Shown: positions 36,448 to 50,400, numbered from the stretch's first letter. The stretch is DNA of 64,000 bases from Polydactylus sextarius (GCA_016801845.1 CM028917.1:6289001-6353000); one strand, 5' to 3'. The notes: generated by a model not told the origin, from the sequence alone. Program-made: numbers and translations.

Positions 36448-39159
36448 ATACTGACCATCACTGGGGGTGGGGAGGGTGGGAGGGTTTGGGATGGAGACAT
36501 AAGATAAACTGGGAGGGATGGTGAGAAGATGTGGTTGAATTTGGAAGATGAGGTGATCTTATTAGTCCTCATCGTTTAACGCTCAAAACAGAAAACACGA
36601 CCAACGACGAATAGAGTTTAAAATCTCAACCATCTTGTAATTGTGTTGACGTGTGTGAGGCTTACACTGCGCTTCCTGGGAAAAGGGGAACTGAATTTTG
36701 GGAAACTGACTGGTATATGAATATATTTATGATCACAGTGGCAGAAACGTTTATCATAGGAAGATTGATAACATTGCAGTAGGTTTCTTGTTTAGGTTCG
36801 TAGAGCACATGTGTTGAAATTACTATTGGAGTTTTACTTAATTTGATGAGGAAGTCAAAATTTTGCAATGCAATTATTCTGTTTGTTTGTTGTTTTTTTA
36901 TCTCTAAATAAGTTCTGTTTAATTTTGCCGTGTTTGAGAATAACTGACTGTGACAGCAGAACTAATGGTGGAGTGTTTACTAGCAGACGTTGACATATAA
37001 ATACTCCGTGTTACATTTCCCAGCTCCGTGGGCTTTTGTCGTCCAGATAAACTGTGTGTGCCTACTTCAACCCAGAGAACTGACAGCTCTGTTTGTGCCT
37101 ACTTATACCAGTCCGTCATCTGTATTTGATCATTTTGTGGGTGGTTATATGAGTGAATTAAAGCGTTTTCAACTGCTGTGTCTTCGTGGATTCTTTGTAT
37201 TTTCCTCATACTCATGTGTTTTCCGGTAAATATTTACTCGTCACTTGTTAGCTATGTGAATGTGATACATCAGGACTTTTCTTGAGCATTGAAAATGTGG
37301 ATTTCTTTGAAATGTCCATGGATAAACTGATTTTGGTGGTCAAACATTAGGACACAGTTGTTATTAGACACAGAAGGTGAAAGATCATAACACCCAGAGA
37401 TAAATTCCTCACATTTGGCAGAAACGCTCCCCTGGAATTGAAGATCAATTGATAATATTTTTGTGAGTTAATAACCAAGAATTCATGATTGATGCAACTA
37501 CAACTGAGTTGGTGTGTGTAGGCAGACAAGTACGATGCCTCTGTTCTAGTTTATTTTATCTTTTAGATAAAATACGAGTTAGTCTGAAAAAGTGTGCATC
37601 ACTGTTAAAATGTCATCAGCTTGATCATCCTATATGACTAAAAAAGAAATTCATAAGTAATAATTTGGGACTCGGCTTTACACAATAAGGTCCAGGTCAC
37701 AGATTTAATCTATTCTCAACAAGGAACATCTATTTTGAAAAAAAGTGAAATTCAGATCATGTTTTTGTCACTGAAGTTCAGTGTCACACATTGTGACATT
37801 GGATTAGTCATGTCTGCTACACATACGCCTCAATCTGCTGCCCTCTTCTGTCCACATCTGTTCAGTAAAGTCTGACAAGCAGTCTGTACTGTTTTCTCTG
37901 CCCATCAGCAACAACAACTGTAACAGCTGGATGACTTGTATCGTGTATAGACATTAAGATCAAGTTGATATTCCTGAAGTGTCTCTAAGAATCTGCTCTT
38001 GTCTCAAACTGTCTTACCAATGTTTAGGTCAAATCTATGTAGAAACTATGAGATACCAGGTATGTGTTTTCCTTGAAAAGCACTGGTTAATGAAAAGAGG
38101 AATGAAGGATGATGATCTGGTAACTGGAAACTTCAAACTGAACTGTTTAAAATGAAAAAAATAAAATATATCATGATATAAGTCCAGCATATCAGCAGAA
38201 TCATATTGAGTCAATCATCATTATCATTTAGGTGGTTGAGCTACACCAGCAGGAAACTACATCAGGTCTCTTTCATTAACATTTCTGACCTCATTATATA
38301 ACAATATACTGCTGCAAAACAACAGAAACATCCATCTGTGCAATGTAATTCAATTCAAATGATCCTTCTCCTGGAAGTTAATGTTTCTGACAGATGAAAC
38401 AGACTCAAATAGACAGATTTTATCTGACAAATATTTTAAATCTTATTAAAAGTTCTCTAGGAGGTGGACTTATGCAAATGCATATAATAAACCACTCCAT
38501 CTTTGTCATTTGTAATATGTTTATGAAAAACACAAAACAAAACTGAGGTCCAAGTTAGATAAACTGATTTTGTTCTAATGAAACTGATTATGTTTAATCG
38601 CTATAAAAGAGTTTAGAAGTGCTGATCAGTTTTGCTACATTATTATATCCACGCTTACAGATTACATTATTTCTTTGGTCAGTGTATAATTTGTTTCAGT
38701 CGAAAGAAAATGCTACACCTGTTATGTAGAGATGCCATTCGCTACTCAGGCCAGCAGGTGACAGCAAACACTCATTGCAACAGTATTGACAGACCACCTA
38801 ATCAATTATTATTGAGAAAGTAAAGTAAAATACATATACAACCACCTCTAGTGAAGACAGAGTTTTGTTTAGTTTGAAATCTGTTTTATTGAGAGCTCTG
38901 TAGTGTGGTCATGTTGATATTATTTAGTGAGTATAGTTTGTTGGACAGTAAAAATAATGTCACTTGTTTGTTGATATATCATTGATATATTAGAACATAT
39001 TCAACACACATACACTATTTTTCACGTCTTATTTTCACTTTCACTTTTACTGACCACAAGGACCAGGATGTTAAATTAATGCTCACTTCCTAAAAGTTCC
39101 CTACAAGGTCACAATATCCTTACTTTATTTTGAATGAGTCTTATGTACATTAAACTTTT

Positions 39160-39160
<1 letters not shown>
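36448..39160. other. carhsp1 3' UTR and intergenic sequence
   Basis: The first part is presumably the carhsp1 3' UTR, but its end is not certain. It includes one family X repeat copy (37.29-37.56 kb) and otherwise nothing recognisable. Confidence 0.5.
37290..37555 (+). repeat. Dispersed repeat family X, diverged copy
   Basis: Contains GATAAACTGATTTTGGTGGT, CATTTGGCAGAAACG, AAGAATTCATGATTG and a terminal CTCTGTTCTAGTTT. Confidence 0.5.

Positions 39161-39161
<1 letters not shown>

Positions 39162-39220
<59 letters not shown>
39162..39220 (+). repeat. (TA)n microsatellite at LINE 3' end
   Basis: A pure TA run just outside the 3' end of the minus-strand LINE fragment. It may have grown from the LINE tail. 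Confidence 0.95.
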
Positions 39221-39224
<4 letters not shown>

Positions 39225-39239
39225 AAGATATAAAAACAT

Positions 39240-40125
39240 TTCTTTCTCGTTTTCTCCTGCTTATCCAGAGGGTCCAGGTCATGGAGGTAGCAGCTTCAGC
39301 AGGCCCAGACCTACTTCTCCCCAGCCACTTCCACCAGCACCCCCAGGGGATCCAGGCCAACCTCATCCAGGGGACATCCTAATTAGATGCCCTAGCCACC
39401 TCAATCCCTTGTCCCTCTCAACATGGACAATCCTCCAAGATGTCTGAGCTCCTCACCCCATCTGTAAGGCTGAGTCCAGCCACCCTGTAGAGGAAACTCA
39501 TTTCGCAAACAAGATCTTGTTCTTTCAGTCACTACCTATTGCTCATGACCATAGGTGAGGGTCAGAGCGTAGATGGACCAGTAAATCGAGAGCCTTGCCT
39601 TATGGCTCAGCACGCTCTTCACCACAACAGACTGGAGCAGCATCAGCATTACTGCAGATGTGGCCCTAATGCATCTGTCCATCTTGCACTCCAATTTTCC
39701 ATCACTTATGAAGAAGACCCCTAAGGGTGTTGTGGAATTGCCCCAGTCCATGCAAGTTCCTCCTCAGAATACGTGTTGGTGGCATTGAGAAGATCTTCGA
39801 AGTATTATTTCCACTGCCGACTACTTTCTCAGTTACTGTCAGCAGCTCAGTGTGGACGCTGTGGTGCTTCCCACTCCTGAGACACCTGCCAGATGGTTTT
39901 TTTTTGGGGCCAACCAAAAGTTCTCCTTCATGGCCTACCTGAACTCCTCCCACACCCAAGTTTTTACCTTCGCAAAACCCCCAAGCCGCACATCGCTTGC
40001 CCTGCCAGTACTTGTCAGCTGCCTCTGGAATAGGCCAACCAGGTCCTGTAGGACTCCTTCTTCAGCCTAACGGCATCCCTCAACGCTGGCGTTCACCAAG
40101 CAGTTTGTTCACCATCATCAAAATC
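39240..40125 (-). mobile_element. LINE ORF2 C-terminal fragment, minus strand
   Basis: Minus-strand frames spell, in order, NSTTPLGVFFISDGKLECKM, KARLSIYWSIYALTLTYGHE and, further on, RLAWIPWGCWWKWLG. This is the C-terminal region of a LINE-type polyprotein common in fish genomes, with several frameshifts. Its 3' end abuts a (TA)n tract at 39162-39220. The exact clade cannot be assigned by eye. Confidence 0.7.
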
Positions 40126-40759
40126 TGAAAACTTTGAAATGATTGAGTTATACAGATAAAATATTATTTTTTTAAAAAGTGTTCATTCTCAGTGATATTA
40201 ATATGACGTCACTGGGGTTTTTCACAAAAATGTTTACATGTTTTTTAATCATCCAGAAAAGGTTAAATTATTAATATGATCATTTCCTGTGTTTGTAATA
40301 TGCCACTGGGTAATGAATAGGAACTGTGGTGCAGCTTGACCTTGCTGTTATACATTTTGACCAGCAGAGGTCGCCTGATCTCCATGTTGGATTTGACAGG
40401 TCAGTTGTCTTGTATCAGTCACAGGTGAAGCCGTTTGATAAACAGTGAGATGGTTGTTATATGACAACAGATGGACACTGGTTCACTGCTCAGATCATCC
40501 AGTGATTGAAAATGACATGAATGAATGAAGTGAATGTGGATCATTTAAATAAAAGAAAGAGCAACTTTGTAATGCACCTGATGATGAAAGAGCCATAGAG
40601 AGAGGATGGAGGAGAGTGAAGATAAGAAAAGATGATGTCTGGTGGGAGAAGAAAAGGGTGAGGGAAAGGACGTAGAAGAAGAGTAGTGGTGTGGAGGGAG
40701 AGAGAGGGAGAGAGAGAGATGGAGGAAAACAGATGATGGCAGGGAGGAGGAGGTGGAGG

Positions 40760-40889
40760 AGAGGGAGGAGCAGAGGCAGCGCTCAGTCTGTTCACTCGCA
40801 GGAGGAATCAGCAGCAGCAGGACAATGGACCGTCTCCACCGTGGATCATAACGGGCACCGGGCTGTTTTCACACCAGCTGCGTTATAAG
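40760..40889 (+). other. ppp1r9b: Probable 5' UTR exon and promoter region of ppp1r9b
   Basis: A GC-richer block preceded by a purine-rich (GA/GGA) stretch from about 40.6 kb ends in donor ataag|gtaagaa (GT at 40890-40891). It is the nearest exon-like start upstream of the coding exons, whose first exon begins with a UTR and an acceptor. The exact 5' end cannot be seen. A nine-codon upstream ORF (ATG at 40825, TAA at 40849-40851) lies inside it. Confidence 0.55.
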
Positions 40890-40959
40890 GTAAGAATACC
40901 ATGGGGTCCGTTGCGGAGGACATATCGCTCCCCTCGTTCTTGACTACGTTTAACTTTGC

Positions 40960-40994
<35 letters not shown>

Positions 40995-42832
40995 AAGAAA
41001 TGTTTCCCGTCTGTGTGAGAGCTGAGCAGAGGCTGCAGGAAGGAAGCGACGCAGCGCAGCAGACAGTCAGTAGGGCCTGCCAACCACAGCGTCTGTTACC
41101 AGAGCACACACACGCACACGCACGCACACACCGGACACCGTTATTACACCCAACAGTCTCCACCGGTCACTGTTACCGTCGCTGTGTTGGATATTAACCA
41201 CACGATAAATCACAGCAGGAAAAAACACATCCGGTTTCTGTCGATCCGCGTCCAGAAAGAACGAAGGCAAAACTCCGTAGAGAATCTCGCTGTTTTAAAT
41301 TCCTGTGCTGACAAGTACAAGTAAACACTTCTGATCATGTAAATCAAAACTGATTCATATTTTTAATGCCTTCGGATTAGTTCGGTTTATGACTAATCTA
41401 TCAAACTCCATTTGATACAGATTAACATCCAGTCTTTTTGTGTGAGGACAGTGCGCGTCGCCTTCCGCTTAAGAACATTTCGACGTTAAGGGTAACACGG
41501 GGACAACACGCGCACCATGAACAATGGTTGACCTTTTTACAGTATTAAACGCCTATTTGTGTGTTTAATACACGCCGAATTAATAAGCGACACCCATTCA
41601 TTTACAGCTGCTATTTTACAAATTAATTTACAAATTAAATTATACTTGATAAGAAAACAAATTCCTAAACAGATATTTTTGGATGGAGGTTCGGACTGAG
41701 CGGCATATGTCTGCCAACAAAGCTTCTCTCTAGCCAGCAGCAGAAGCAGGAGCACGCAATGTGTGTCTGCCAGAATGAACCCTTCCACTAGGCCAGGGCT
41801 GGGAGTCTCCTCTACAGATGCAGGCACTGTGGTGGTGAGAATAGATAGACTCATTGTTGTGGCCATAATGTGCCTACTGTTGAAAACTGCGTGCGTGACG
41901 CACTGAGACATGCAGTGATGCAGAGATGCTGTGCAGGCATGGATGGCTTAAGGACTCAATATTATTGTTGTTATTAGTGGTGTCTGAAAGGGAAGAACAT
42001 TTACCATGTGCAGTGCAGAGACATTTACATCAGTGTCTGTCACATGTTGACCAAACAAAGACAGATGTGACTGGCTGCACGCAGATCAGCTCCTCTGTGT
42101 TGTAATGTAGGGAGAGACAAGGTCATCCTGTCCATTCTGGACACCCAAACCCTTGACACATCTTCACACATGTCATTTGGAAAAACACAGGGTAGGCTGT
42201 TTGTGTGGGATAAGCTGTATTCAGTGAAGGGAGGGGCTGCTCTGGGACCTCCCATCAATAGATTTGAAGTCAATAGTCACTTGCCTCCATAAGATGGGAT
42301 GATTGGTGCAAGCAGACAGCAGTGTTTGTGCTATGATGTTATTTCAGATTATATTGACCTGAGTCAGACAGTGTGTGTGCATAACATAAGATTTACGAGG
42401 AGAAAGGTAGACTGCATCACGTAGGAATCTGATTAAAGAATAGATGAGTTAATCTGGACAGATGTGATTATGGAGAAGTGTTTACTGTTTTTTTTTTTTT
42501 TTCATGGCACCAGGATGCATAAAAATATCTTCCCTCCACAAACAAGAGTGACAATCCAGACCAAATGACAGGAAGCAAAGCAAACACCAAACCGCAAGGG
42601 ATTAGGGGTAACAGAAGAAATCGTTCTTGGAAAGACGGAGCGAAATCTCGAGTTGGTAGCAACATCAACAAAGAAGAGACGGTCGGTCGGTCGTGTTCGA
42701 ACAGTGTCACCAAGAGTGGAATCAGGTGTAGTTAGTCTGTCTGGTGTTTGTGCATATTGTATTATGTTTTTATGTTTATAAGTTAGATGAGGAGCCACCA
42801 GCTTTATCTTAACAATCACAGGAAAAAGCCCA

Positions 42833-43057
<225 letters not shown>

Positions 43058-44879
43058 GATTCTGTAGGCGTCTTTAAAGGTTATTTGCTTTACACAGATT
43101 TGCTCACTTAAATTCACATGACCAGTGTGTGAGAATCTACTATTTAGCAAGACAGTGTCACAAGACCAAGACCAGCTGCGGTTGCAGTTTATGTGAATGT
43201 GTGTGTTTGTGTGTTGGTTTCCAATGTGGTCTGCATCTGCAGCGCCATCTGGAGTGTAACTGTCCAGAACTAAAATCATCCTCTCTCACTCCTTACCCCC
43301 CAGAATGCCTTTCAGTAGTGTTTACAACTGTGTTTGTTTTATTTTAGCTTGTAGTTTATTTGAAGCTATCATTCTATAAACGACGCAGCATCCGCTTTGT
43401 TTTTGTTGCCATAACTGTGATGGATGTTCACCACCAGACCAACAACAGCATGAGCCAACGTGTTTTATCCTCTTACAGCTCAGATGCAGATTTCTGTCGG
43501 TTGCTGCACAGTTACACAATATATGTTAAAAGGTGCACGCCCACACCCTCGTATGGAAATGTAATGTATGACACATATGCCTCTATAACCAAGAGTGATG
43601 TTGCCGTATACTTCACATATCATATACATATGAGGCAATGTTTTATTATCATGCGATATTATGTCATATAATGCCCATAAAAACTCTGTATATATTATAT
43701 ACGTATATAAGGTTAATGTTCGATTCTAGGCTGTTTCATTGTATGTGTATGTAAATGATAGTAAATGTATGAACACTATTTTATATATTTATAAAAATAC
43801 CCATATGTTATATGTATATATTATTACATACCTTACATAAAAGTCAATACATGAATCATATATACACAAAATTGTTCCAATTTCAAATTGGTTTCATATA
43901 CAGTTATTATATATTTATACATGTGCATAATATATTTCCCGTGTGGAAGGTCAATATATGTAAATATATTGAATTTCTGTGTGGGCTACTCAAAAGATCA
44001 CTTTATTTCTTTCAAGTAGCACCACTGAGCATGTCCTTTGTCGCTCTAAAGGAGCGTTGTTCGAAATAAGAAAATAACCTCCTTCCAACTGTTTAAAACA
44101 AAACCAAAAAGTCTAAAGTCAATAATTTGTGTTATTCATCAAGCATCATGTGATTTGTGAAAATGTAAAATAGAAGCAAATGAAAGTAATTTGGACCATA
44201 AGAAGTATTATCCCTGCAAGACACTAGATGTTAGATTGGGGGAAATATTGTTCCTATTTTAGGAACAATAAGTCAGAAAGTCTTTTTCAAACAGACTCTT
44301 GTAACTCCATGCTATGTGATAAATTGTCAGAGTAACCTTTTAATAGTTTATAATGTGGTCAACGCTGCGTTGAAGGTCGTTGATGTGAACACGTCCTGGA
44401 AAATTCATTGTTATGCATCAGCCAGCTCTGGACAGTTTGTGGCGACTCATTACTGACTAGTAGTTGATAAGGACAAACCAAACACACCATAAATTAATGA
44501 CGACATTAGGCAGCACTGCTGCAGCTCTTTTCTCTCAACCGGAGTGGAAAATTTGACTGAAGTTTTTTGGCTTGTTAAGACTTAAAGAAGAAAATTACAA
44601 GGCGAGGCTGTGCACCAACTACTTCAGACTGAGTTAGTGTTGAATTGTGAGTGTTGAATTTAAGGAAGCGCAAGTTGTATCATGGTGAAAATGTAACTGA
44701 AACAACAGTATGAGTCTTCACACCTCAGCTGTGAATTGATCACACAAATCCCACAGTCTGCTGGAAAAATGAGATGCGTCGGCTCTGGCTCTGTCCACAT
44801 TTGATTAAATAATCGTCTGAGCTGCAAAACCACTGATTTACATTTGACCTTTAGGGAGCTTAAACAGTTAAATCCTTGT

Positions 44880-45055
44880 TTTATTGGTGACTTTATTGGT
44901 GACTGTTCTAGGCGCTCTTAGGCCTCTCAGAATCAGGCTAACTGTTTACATCTGTTTCCATTTGCTGTGTTAAGCTAAGCTAACTGTATGAAGGGGTGCA
45001 AACTGTACAGGTTACCAGTATTAATCTTCAACAAAGCAAACAGCAAATAAAAAGA
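44880..45055 (+). repeat. Dispersed repeat with TAAGCTAAGCTAACTG core
   Basis: TCAGGCTAACTGTTT, CTGTTTCCATT, then GTTAAGCTAAGCTAACTG. A related, more diverged copy lies at about 56050-56170 (CTTGTTTTTAGTCTTTATGC then GAGCTAACTAGCTGCTGG). Confidence 0.5.
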
Positions 45056-45069
45056 CTAACTAAAATGTC

Positions 45070-45262
45070 TCCTTTGGTTTGCGTCGCACGTTGTGCACTT
45101 GTAAGCTAGCTTAAAAGTTTGTGGTTTGCTAAGCGTGTCTCAAGTTTTGTAAACTAGCTTGATATTTTATCAGTTTTCGAAGCTTGTCTTACATTTTATA
45201 AACTAGCTTGAAAGTGCTTTGGTTTGCTAAGCTTGTTTTTGCATTTGTAAGCTAGTCACAAA
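45070..45262 (+). repeat. 49-bp tandem repeat, about four copies
   Basis: The anchor word GTAAGCTAGCTT or GTAAACTAGCTT recurs at 45101, 45149, 45198 and 45247, spaced 48-49 bp. Between anchors lie TTTGGTTTGCTAAGC, GTGTCT or CTTGTTT, and a T-rich end. Confidence 0.8.
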
Positions 45263-45949
45263 ACATGTCGTTAAATTGTCATTTTAGAGTTTTTGTTTAA
45301 ATGTTGCAGGCGTATGTATTTTTTTTAATGTATTTATTTATTTTTAATGTCTTGGCAAACATTTGCCTCCACCCTGATTTTACTGAAATCTGTTTTTCTG
45401 TTTTGTTTGTATTTAATTATTTTCGTCTGCTTTTCTTAAGATTGTGGCTTTAACACATCAAAGATTGCTGTTGTAAAATGAAGAACTAGAATTCACACCC
45501 GATGAAAACATCAGTCATCACTGAAGCTGACTGTGACAGCTCAAGCTGTGTCGTGGTTAGACCATAAATTAGATTCAGATCATGAGAAAACGGACTGATA
45601 TCTGGGGACCACAACAGTCTTCTTGTTCACACGCTGAGTTTGCCACAAAGTGAGTTTGGCGTTCGTAGCCGCAACACTGAGACACACGTTCACTGTGCGT
45701 CATCATTTTAATTGGATTATTTTGACAGCTCCTGGAGCACCATGTGGTGCAGTTGTGGTGCTGTTTGATGTCATGTTTAACAATAGTGTTGCTCATTTTC
45801 TGCTCGTACATTATTATTTTTCCATCAAGGTTAAATCCATTTGCATTTTCTTTTTTGTCATCTGATTTTCTGGAAGAGTATCCAAGGGCTGCAAGAATCT
45901 TTATGTTCATCATAGATTAATCTAAACCTTGGCAGGTTTCAAATACTCA

Positions 45950-46385
45950 AAACATAACATCTTGTTATGCCTCTGCTGTTCAAAGTCTTCTGGAGGAATC
46001 TAGTTTCTGGAGGCATTATGTTTTCAGGTTGACTGTCTATCCCCACATCCCACTCCTGTGAGTGTGATATCTCAAAAATTCCCCTGGGGAATTGTTTCAA
46101 AATTGGCATGAACATTTCAGAAATGTTCACTTGGACTCGGAAATTAAATGATTAGATTTTGATGGCCAAAGTTCAAAGGTTAAGGTCACTGTAACACAAC
46201 AGAACATGTTTTTGGCGTCATGATTGTGACACTATTAGGGAGTGTTCTCAAAATTTGTTTGTTTAGTTGCCTTAACTCTTGCAGATAAATTGATTAGATC
46301 ATAGTGATCTCACAAAATATTTTTGGGCATAACTCAAGAATTCACAAACATCTTCATCTTAATGTCAAATTTAAACTTTTAAGCT
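45950..46385 (+). repeat. Dispersed repeat family X, long copy
   Basis: Contains TGATATCTCAAAAATTCCCC, TTCACTTGGACTCGGAAAT, GATTTTGATGGCCAAAG, TTAAGGTCACTGTAAC and CATAACTCAAGAATTCA. Confidence 0.65.
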
Positions 46386-46479
46386 TCTGCACAATGCACG
46401 TCTTTCCACATGAAGCATTACAATCACTACAGTCTTATCAAAGTTGAATATAGTTTTAAATGCAGATCATGTTCCTCTT

Positions 46480-46700
46480 GATTAGAGTGGAAACAATCCA
46501 CCGATAAGTAAAGCAAAGGGAAAATAAACCATCAGCAGATTAATCATTTAATTGGTTTAATCAAGCAAAAAGGCCAATCAGTCTCTGGATTTACCCTCTT
46601 TAAATGTGAGGACTTGCTGTTTTGTGCAACTACTGATTGAATATCTTTAGGTCTCAGAACTTGTCTAGGTCATTTTATGGATAAAATGATGAAAATGTGA
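46480..46700 (+). repeat. Dispersed teleost-type repeat (AATTAGTCGATTAATCG-like family)
   Basis: AGATTAATCATTTAATTGG, TCAAGCAAAAAGGCCAATCA, TTTAAATGTGAGGACTTGCT and GAATATCTTTAGGTCTC match, from memory, a repeat widely seen in fish genomes. Confidence 0.55.
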
Positions 46701-47002
46701 AATATATAGCAATCAGAAAAGTAAAATAGGTGGCTACATGTGGTTACATGTGTGCATGGTCAGTCAGGATGGAGAACATGTATGATACAGCAACTTATTT
46801 GTTTTTCCACTAGGGCTAACATATTTGCTTGTTGTATTACAAATACAGTAATCTGAGTTTGTGGGTTGCTCATCAGATCAAGGAAAAAGTTTCAAGGCCA
46901 CTGTTTGGGTTATGGTTACGCATCTGTTGTCATTGATTAAATATCATAGAAAAGGATTCAACACAAATATGAACAATCAATATGTCTGTCTCTGTGATTC
47001 AG

Positions 47003-47407
47003 GAGGTGAATGTCAAACAGCTCCAGGATGCTGCTGTCCTCATCCCTGCTGACCTGCTGTTCATCAGGGGGTATCTGACTCACCAAACATGATGAAGACA
47101 GAGCCCCCATCTGCCACAGGGGGCAATGGGGCTTCCGGTGGCAGCAGTGGGGGAAGCGGGAGCTCGAACCTGCGAAGTCCCTCACCCCACCGCAACGCCT
47201 ACGAGGCTGGACTGGCGGCACTGAAAAAGGCCACCGACCACCTCAACAATGCCGCCAATGGAGGCTCTGACCCTCCCTCAAAGCCTGCTCCCCTGCCCCG
47301 TCCAACAGGGAGGGGCCGAAGATATGGATCAAACGTCCACCGCATCAAGAACATGTTCATGCAGATGCAGTCTCCTGGTGATGAGGAGGACGGAGCCAAA
47401 ATGATTG
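47003..47407 (+). CDS. ppp1r9b: ppp1r9b coding exon 1 (starts at 47089)
   Basis: The likely acceptor is gattcag before 47003; a second AG (catcag, before 47069) is possible. Translation starts at the ATG at 47089, giving MMKTEP, the same opening as mammalian spinophilin. The exon ends GATTG|gtaag in phase 1. Confidence 0.9.
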
Positions 47408-50400
47408 GTAAGATCCTTCGCCACCTACTGAAATAAACACAATGATGAAGAAATATCAGCCACTATTCCCATTATCATTCCTTCATCTTGAACTATCTCA
47501 GTAATTTTTTAGTTTGAGCTGTTAAAGCTGTTGAGTCACTGTGGTCATGGTTTTCTTAACCCCCTCTCCAAACAATTGGAATTGTCCAGTCATAGCTTTC
47601 CTGCCATGAGGCAAGGCAAGTTTTGAATTTTCCACAGTGATGTGATTTTCATTGGTTTGTAGTATGAAAATGTATTCATCATTTGAAGACTTTGAAGTCT
47701 TGTGTCATTTTTAGTCTTTACAAAACCAAAAAAATGAATTAAGTCCATCTAAGATGTCAGTGTTAGCGTATCTGGCTAACTAGGGCATTGTTTTTAGGTA
47801 ATGGTAAGGCCCAACTGATAATAGTTAACGTGCCTTTAATCTTGTACATGATTCTGTGGTGTAGCAGGGTACATATTTGTTATACTGTTCTCGGTTCTGC
47901 TTTTTATTTGATTTATAGAAGTGCACATTCTAGTGAAACCAGTCAAACGTATTACCTGAGCATTAACGTTAAAGTGCCTCGAGCTACACCTAAACATCTG
48001 TCTTGTTTGTTTAAATTTTAGCTAAGACGAGTTTTTAGAACAAAACAATAGTCAGATTTTTTTTTATGTTTTCTGTCATAATGTTAGTGCTGCATGGCAA
48101 TTTAAAACTGTGCTGGTACTTTATTCCCATGAGTCATTGATTGTTGTCAAGATGCTAACTGTTTGGGACATTATTTTCATTTCATTTATATTCTCATTAG
48201 TTTAATTATATTGCTCGCTAAGTTGATCACTTGTATAATCCTCGTTATTTTACACTGTCTATTTCAGCTAATACTTGACTAGTAGATGGTAGTTTAATTA
48301 TTGAGCTTAGTATGGACAACACATGATAAATACCGAAACTATGTGGTTTTCTCTGGTTAGGAATGGGTCATGAGAACTGGATATCTTTAAGAAACGTGCC
48401 CTATTTTATGGTGACCATGTAGAGAAAGTTCATTACTGTTTCAGCTATTTCCCTGTCAATAGACACCTATATAATACATACGTAAATCATCTTTTATGAA
48501 ACATCTCAGATTAATTTACTTAAGCCACAACCTGAGTCATAGCTCTGTATTTTTTTTAAGTTTATACTGTGTATACTGAAATTTAGAACATTACATTCAC
48601 TGTGGTTCCACTGAAGTTCCACTTCCTGTCCCTTACAACATAGTTCAACCAACTGACAAACCAAAGTGTATAAACACACCTGTAAAGTATGGAAAGAGAG
48701 AAAGAGTCAAAGACTCACCTCTTTAAACAGCTTTTTTCTCAGATGATTTTGACATATCTATTGAATGTTTGTTTATAAAAAAAAAGAAGGAGAAAAGAAA
48801 GAGTGAGAAAGTTTGAAATACCATCTTTGCTGATGCAATGCAGTAAGGGGAAGGAGAACAAACTCGAGTTACACGATCAAGTTGCTCTGCACTTTGACTC
48901 ATAGCTCTATTCTGTTTTTTACAACTGAAAACGAACATGAAAACATTGTTGCAGTGAAATTTAAGTGCACAAGTTTTTTTTTTGTCCATTTCATGCCAAC
49001 AAGACATTTCTGTCAATTGCAGGTAAGGACCAGGAAGTTAAATTGTCCCTGCCGAGGGCATCCAGCCTCAACGAGAACGTCGACCACAGCGCCCTGCTCA
49101 AACTCGGGGGAACAGTTTCAGAACGGGTCAACCGGTTTGACTCTAAAGCAGGAGGGGACGGTGGCTGCTCCATGGGTTTTTCCAAGCTGCAGGAGACCAG
49201 GAGGATCTTCGAACAGCGAACCCTACAGGTCAGAAACCTCTTTCTTTTTCTCACCTGTGTGTTCTGTAAATACTTATGTACTTACCTGATTTTTCGTCTT
49301 TTTCAGGAGAAGCAAGCAGCCACAAATCGGATCTTGCTGAAGAAGGAACGAGCATCGGGCTTCCAGGGCAGCCGCCTTGACGTCGTGGCTCGCTTCAACG
49401 GCTCCACCGAGGCTTTGGACCGGCTGGACGACCCTCCAGCTCCTGTTCCCGCTTCTCTTCCTGCTCCTGCAGCTTCAGTCGGGCCTGGCGAGGCCGTTAG
49501 TCCCACGGTAAGCCAGCTGAGTGCCGCGTTCGAGAAGGGCAACCTGCAAAACAATCTCTACCTCCCCCAGCGTCGGTCAGCCCCTGCCCCTGCCCTAGCA
49601 CCAAAACCCAAACCTCCAGCCAGAACAGAGGCTGTCAGCAGGAAGGTGCGTGGAACTATAAAAACTGCATGAAAATAAGAAACAAAGCTTTGAATTAATA
49701 TATGATTTCTCCTTGTCTCTCTCAGGCGAAGGTGTTGCCTCCAGGAAAAGAGGATTCCAAGGAGGAAACAGCAGCACTGAGCTCTCAAATAGGAGAAATG
49801 GCAAGTTCTCAGAGGAGCGCAGAGGGAGCGGTGGCCAGCGACGAGAAGGAAGGGACTGGACAGGCAGGAGACCAACTCTCTAACTCTTCCTACTCCTCAT
49901 CGTCCTCAGGGGCCGTCAATTCTTCCTCCTCGTCTTCAGAGGCCAAACCTGACTATGAGGTCCAGCCAACAGTGATTGAAGCCACTGGTTCTAACGCTGT
50001 GGCTGCAACAGACCAGGAACCTCAAACGGATGCGAAGGACGGCTCTGCTGGAGGGGCTGATGCCAGGCTGGTGCAGGCAGAGGTTCATGCCTCATTGGAA
50101 AATGGAGAAAAAGAGGCTCCGGGTTCCTCTAGCTCCTCAGAGGAGAAAGGTGTGGACTTTGAGAGGACGGCCGAGGAACAAGAGGATGAGGACAAGAATG
50201 ACGACGATGGTTCGAGGAAGGAGGATTACTCGGAGGGGGATCTGGTGGATATCAGTGCGTACAGCGGGCTTGGTGAGGAAGATTCTGGAGGGAGCCAATT
50301 GGATGATGAGGAGGATGAGGAAGATGAGGAGGCTTATCAGCCAGAGACCAGTTGCTCTGAGATCGCAGGCCTTCCTGAAGAAGAGGAGCCTCCGCCGCCC

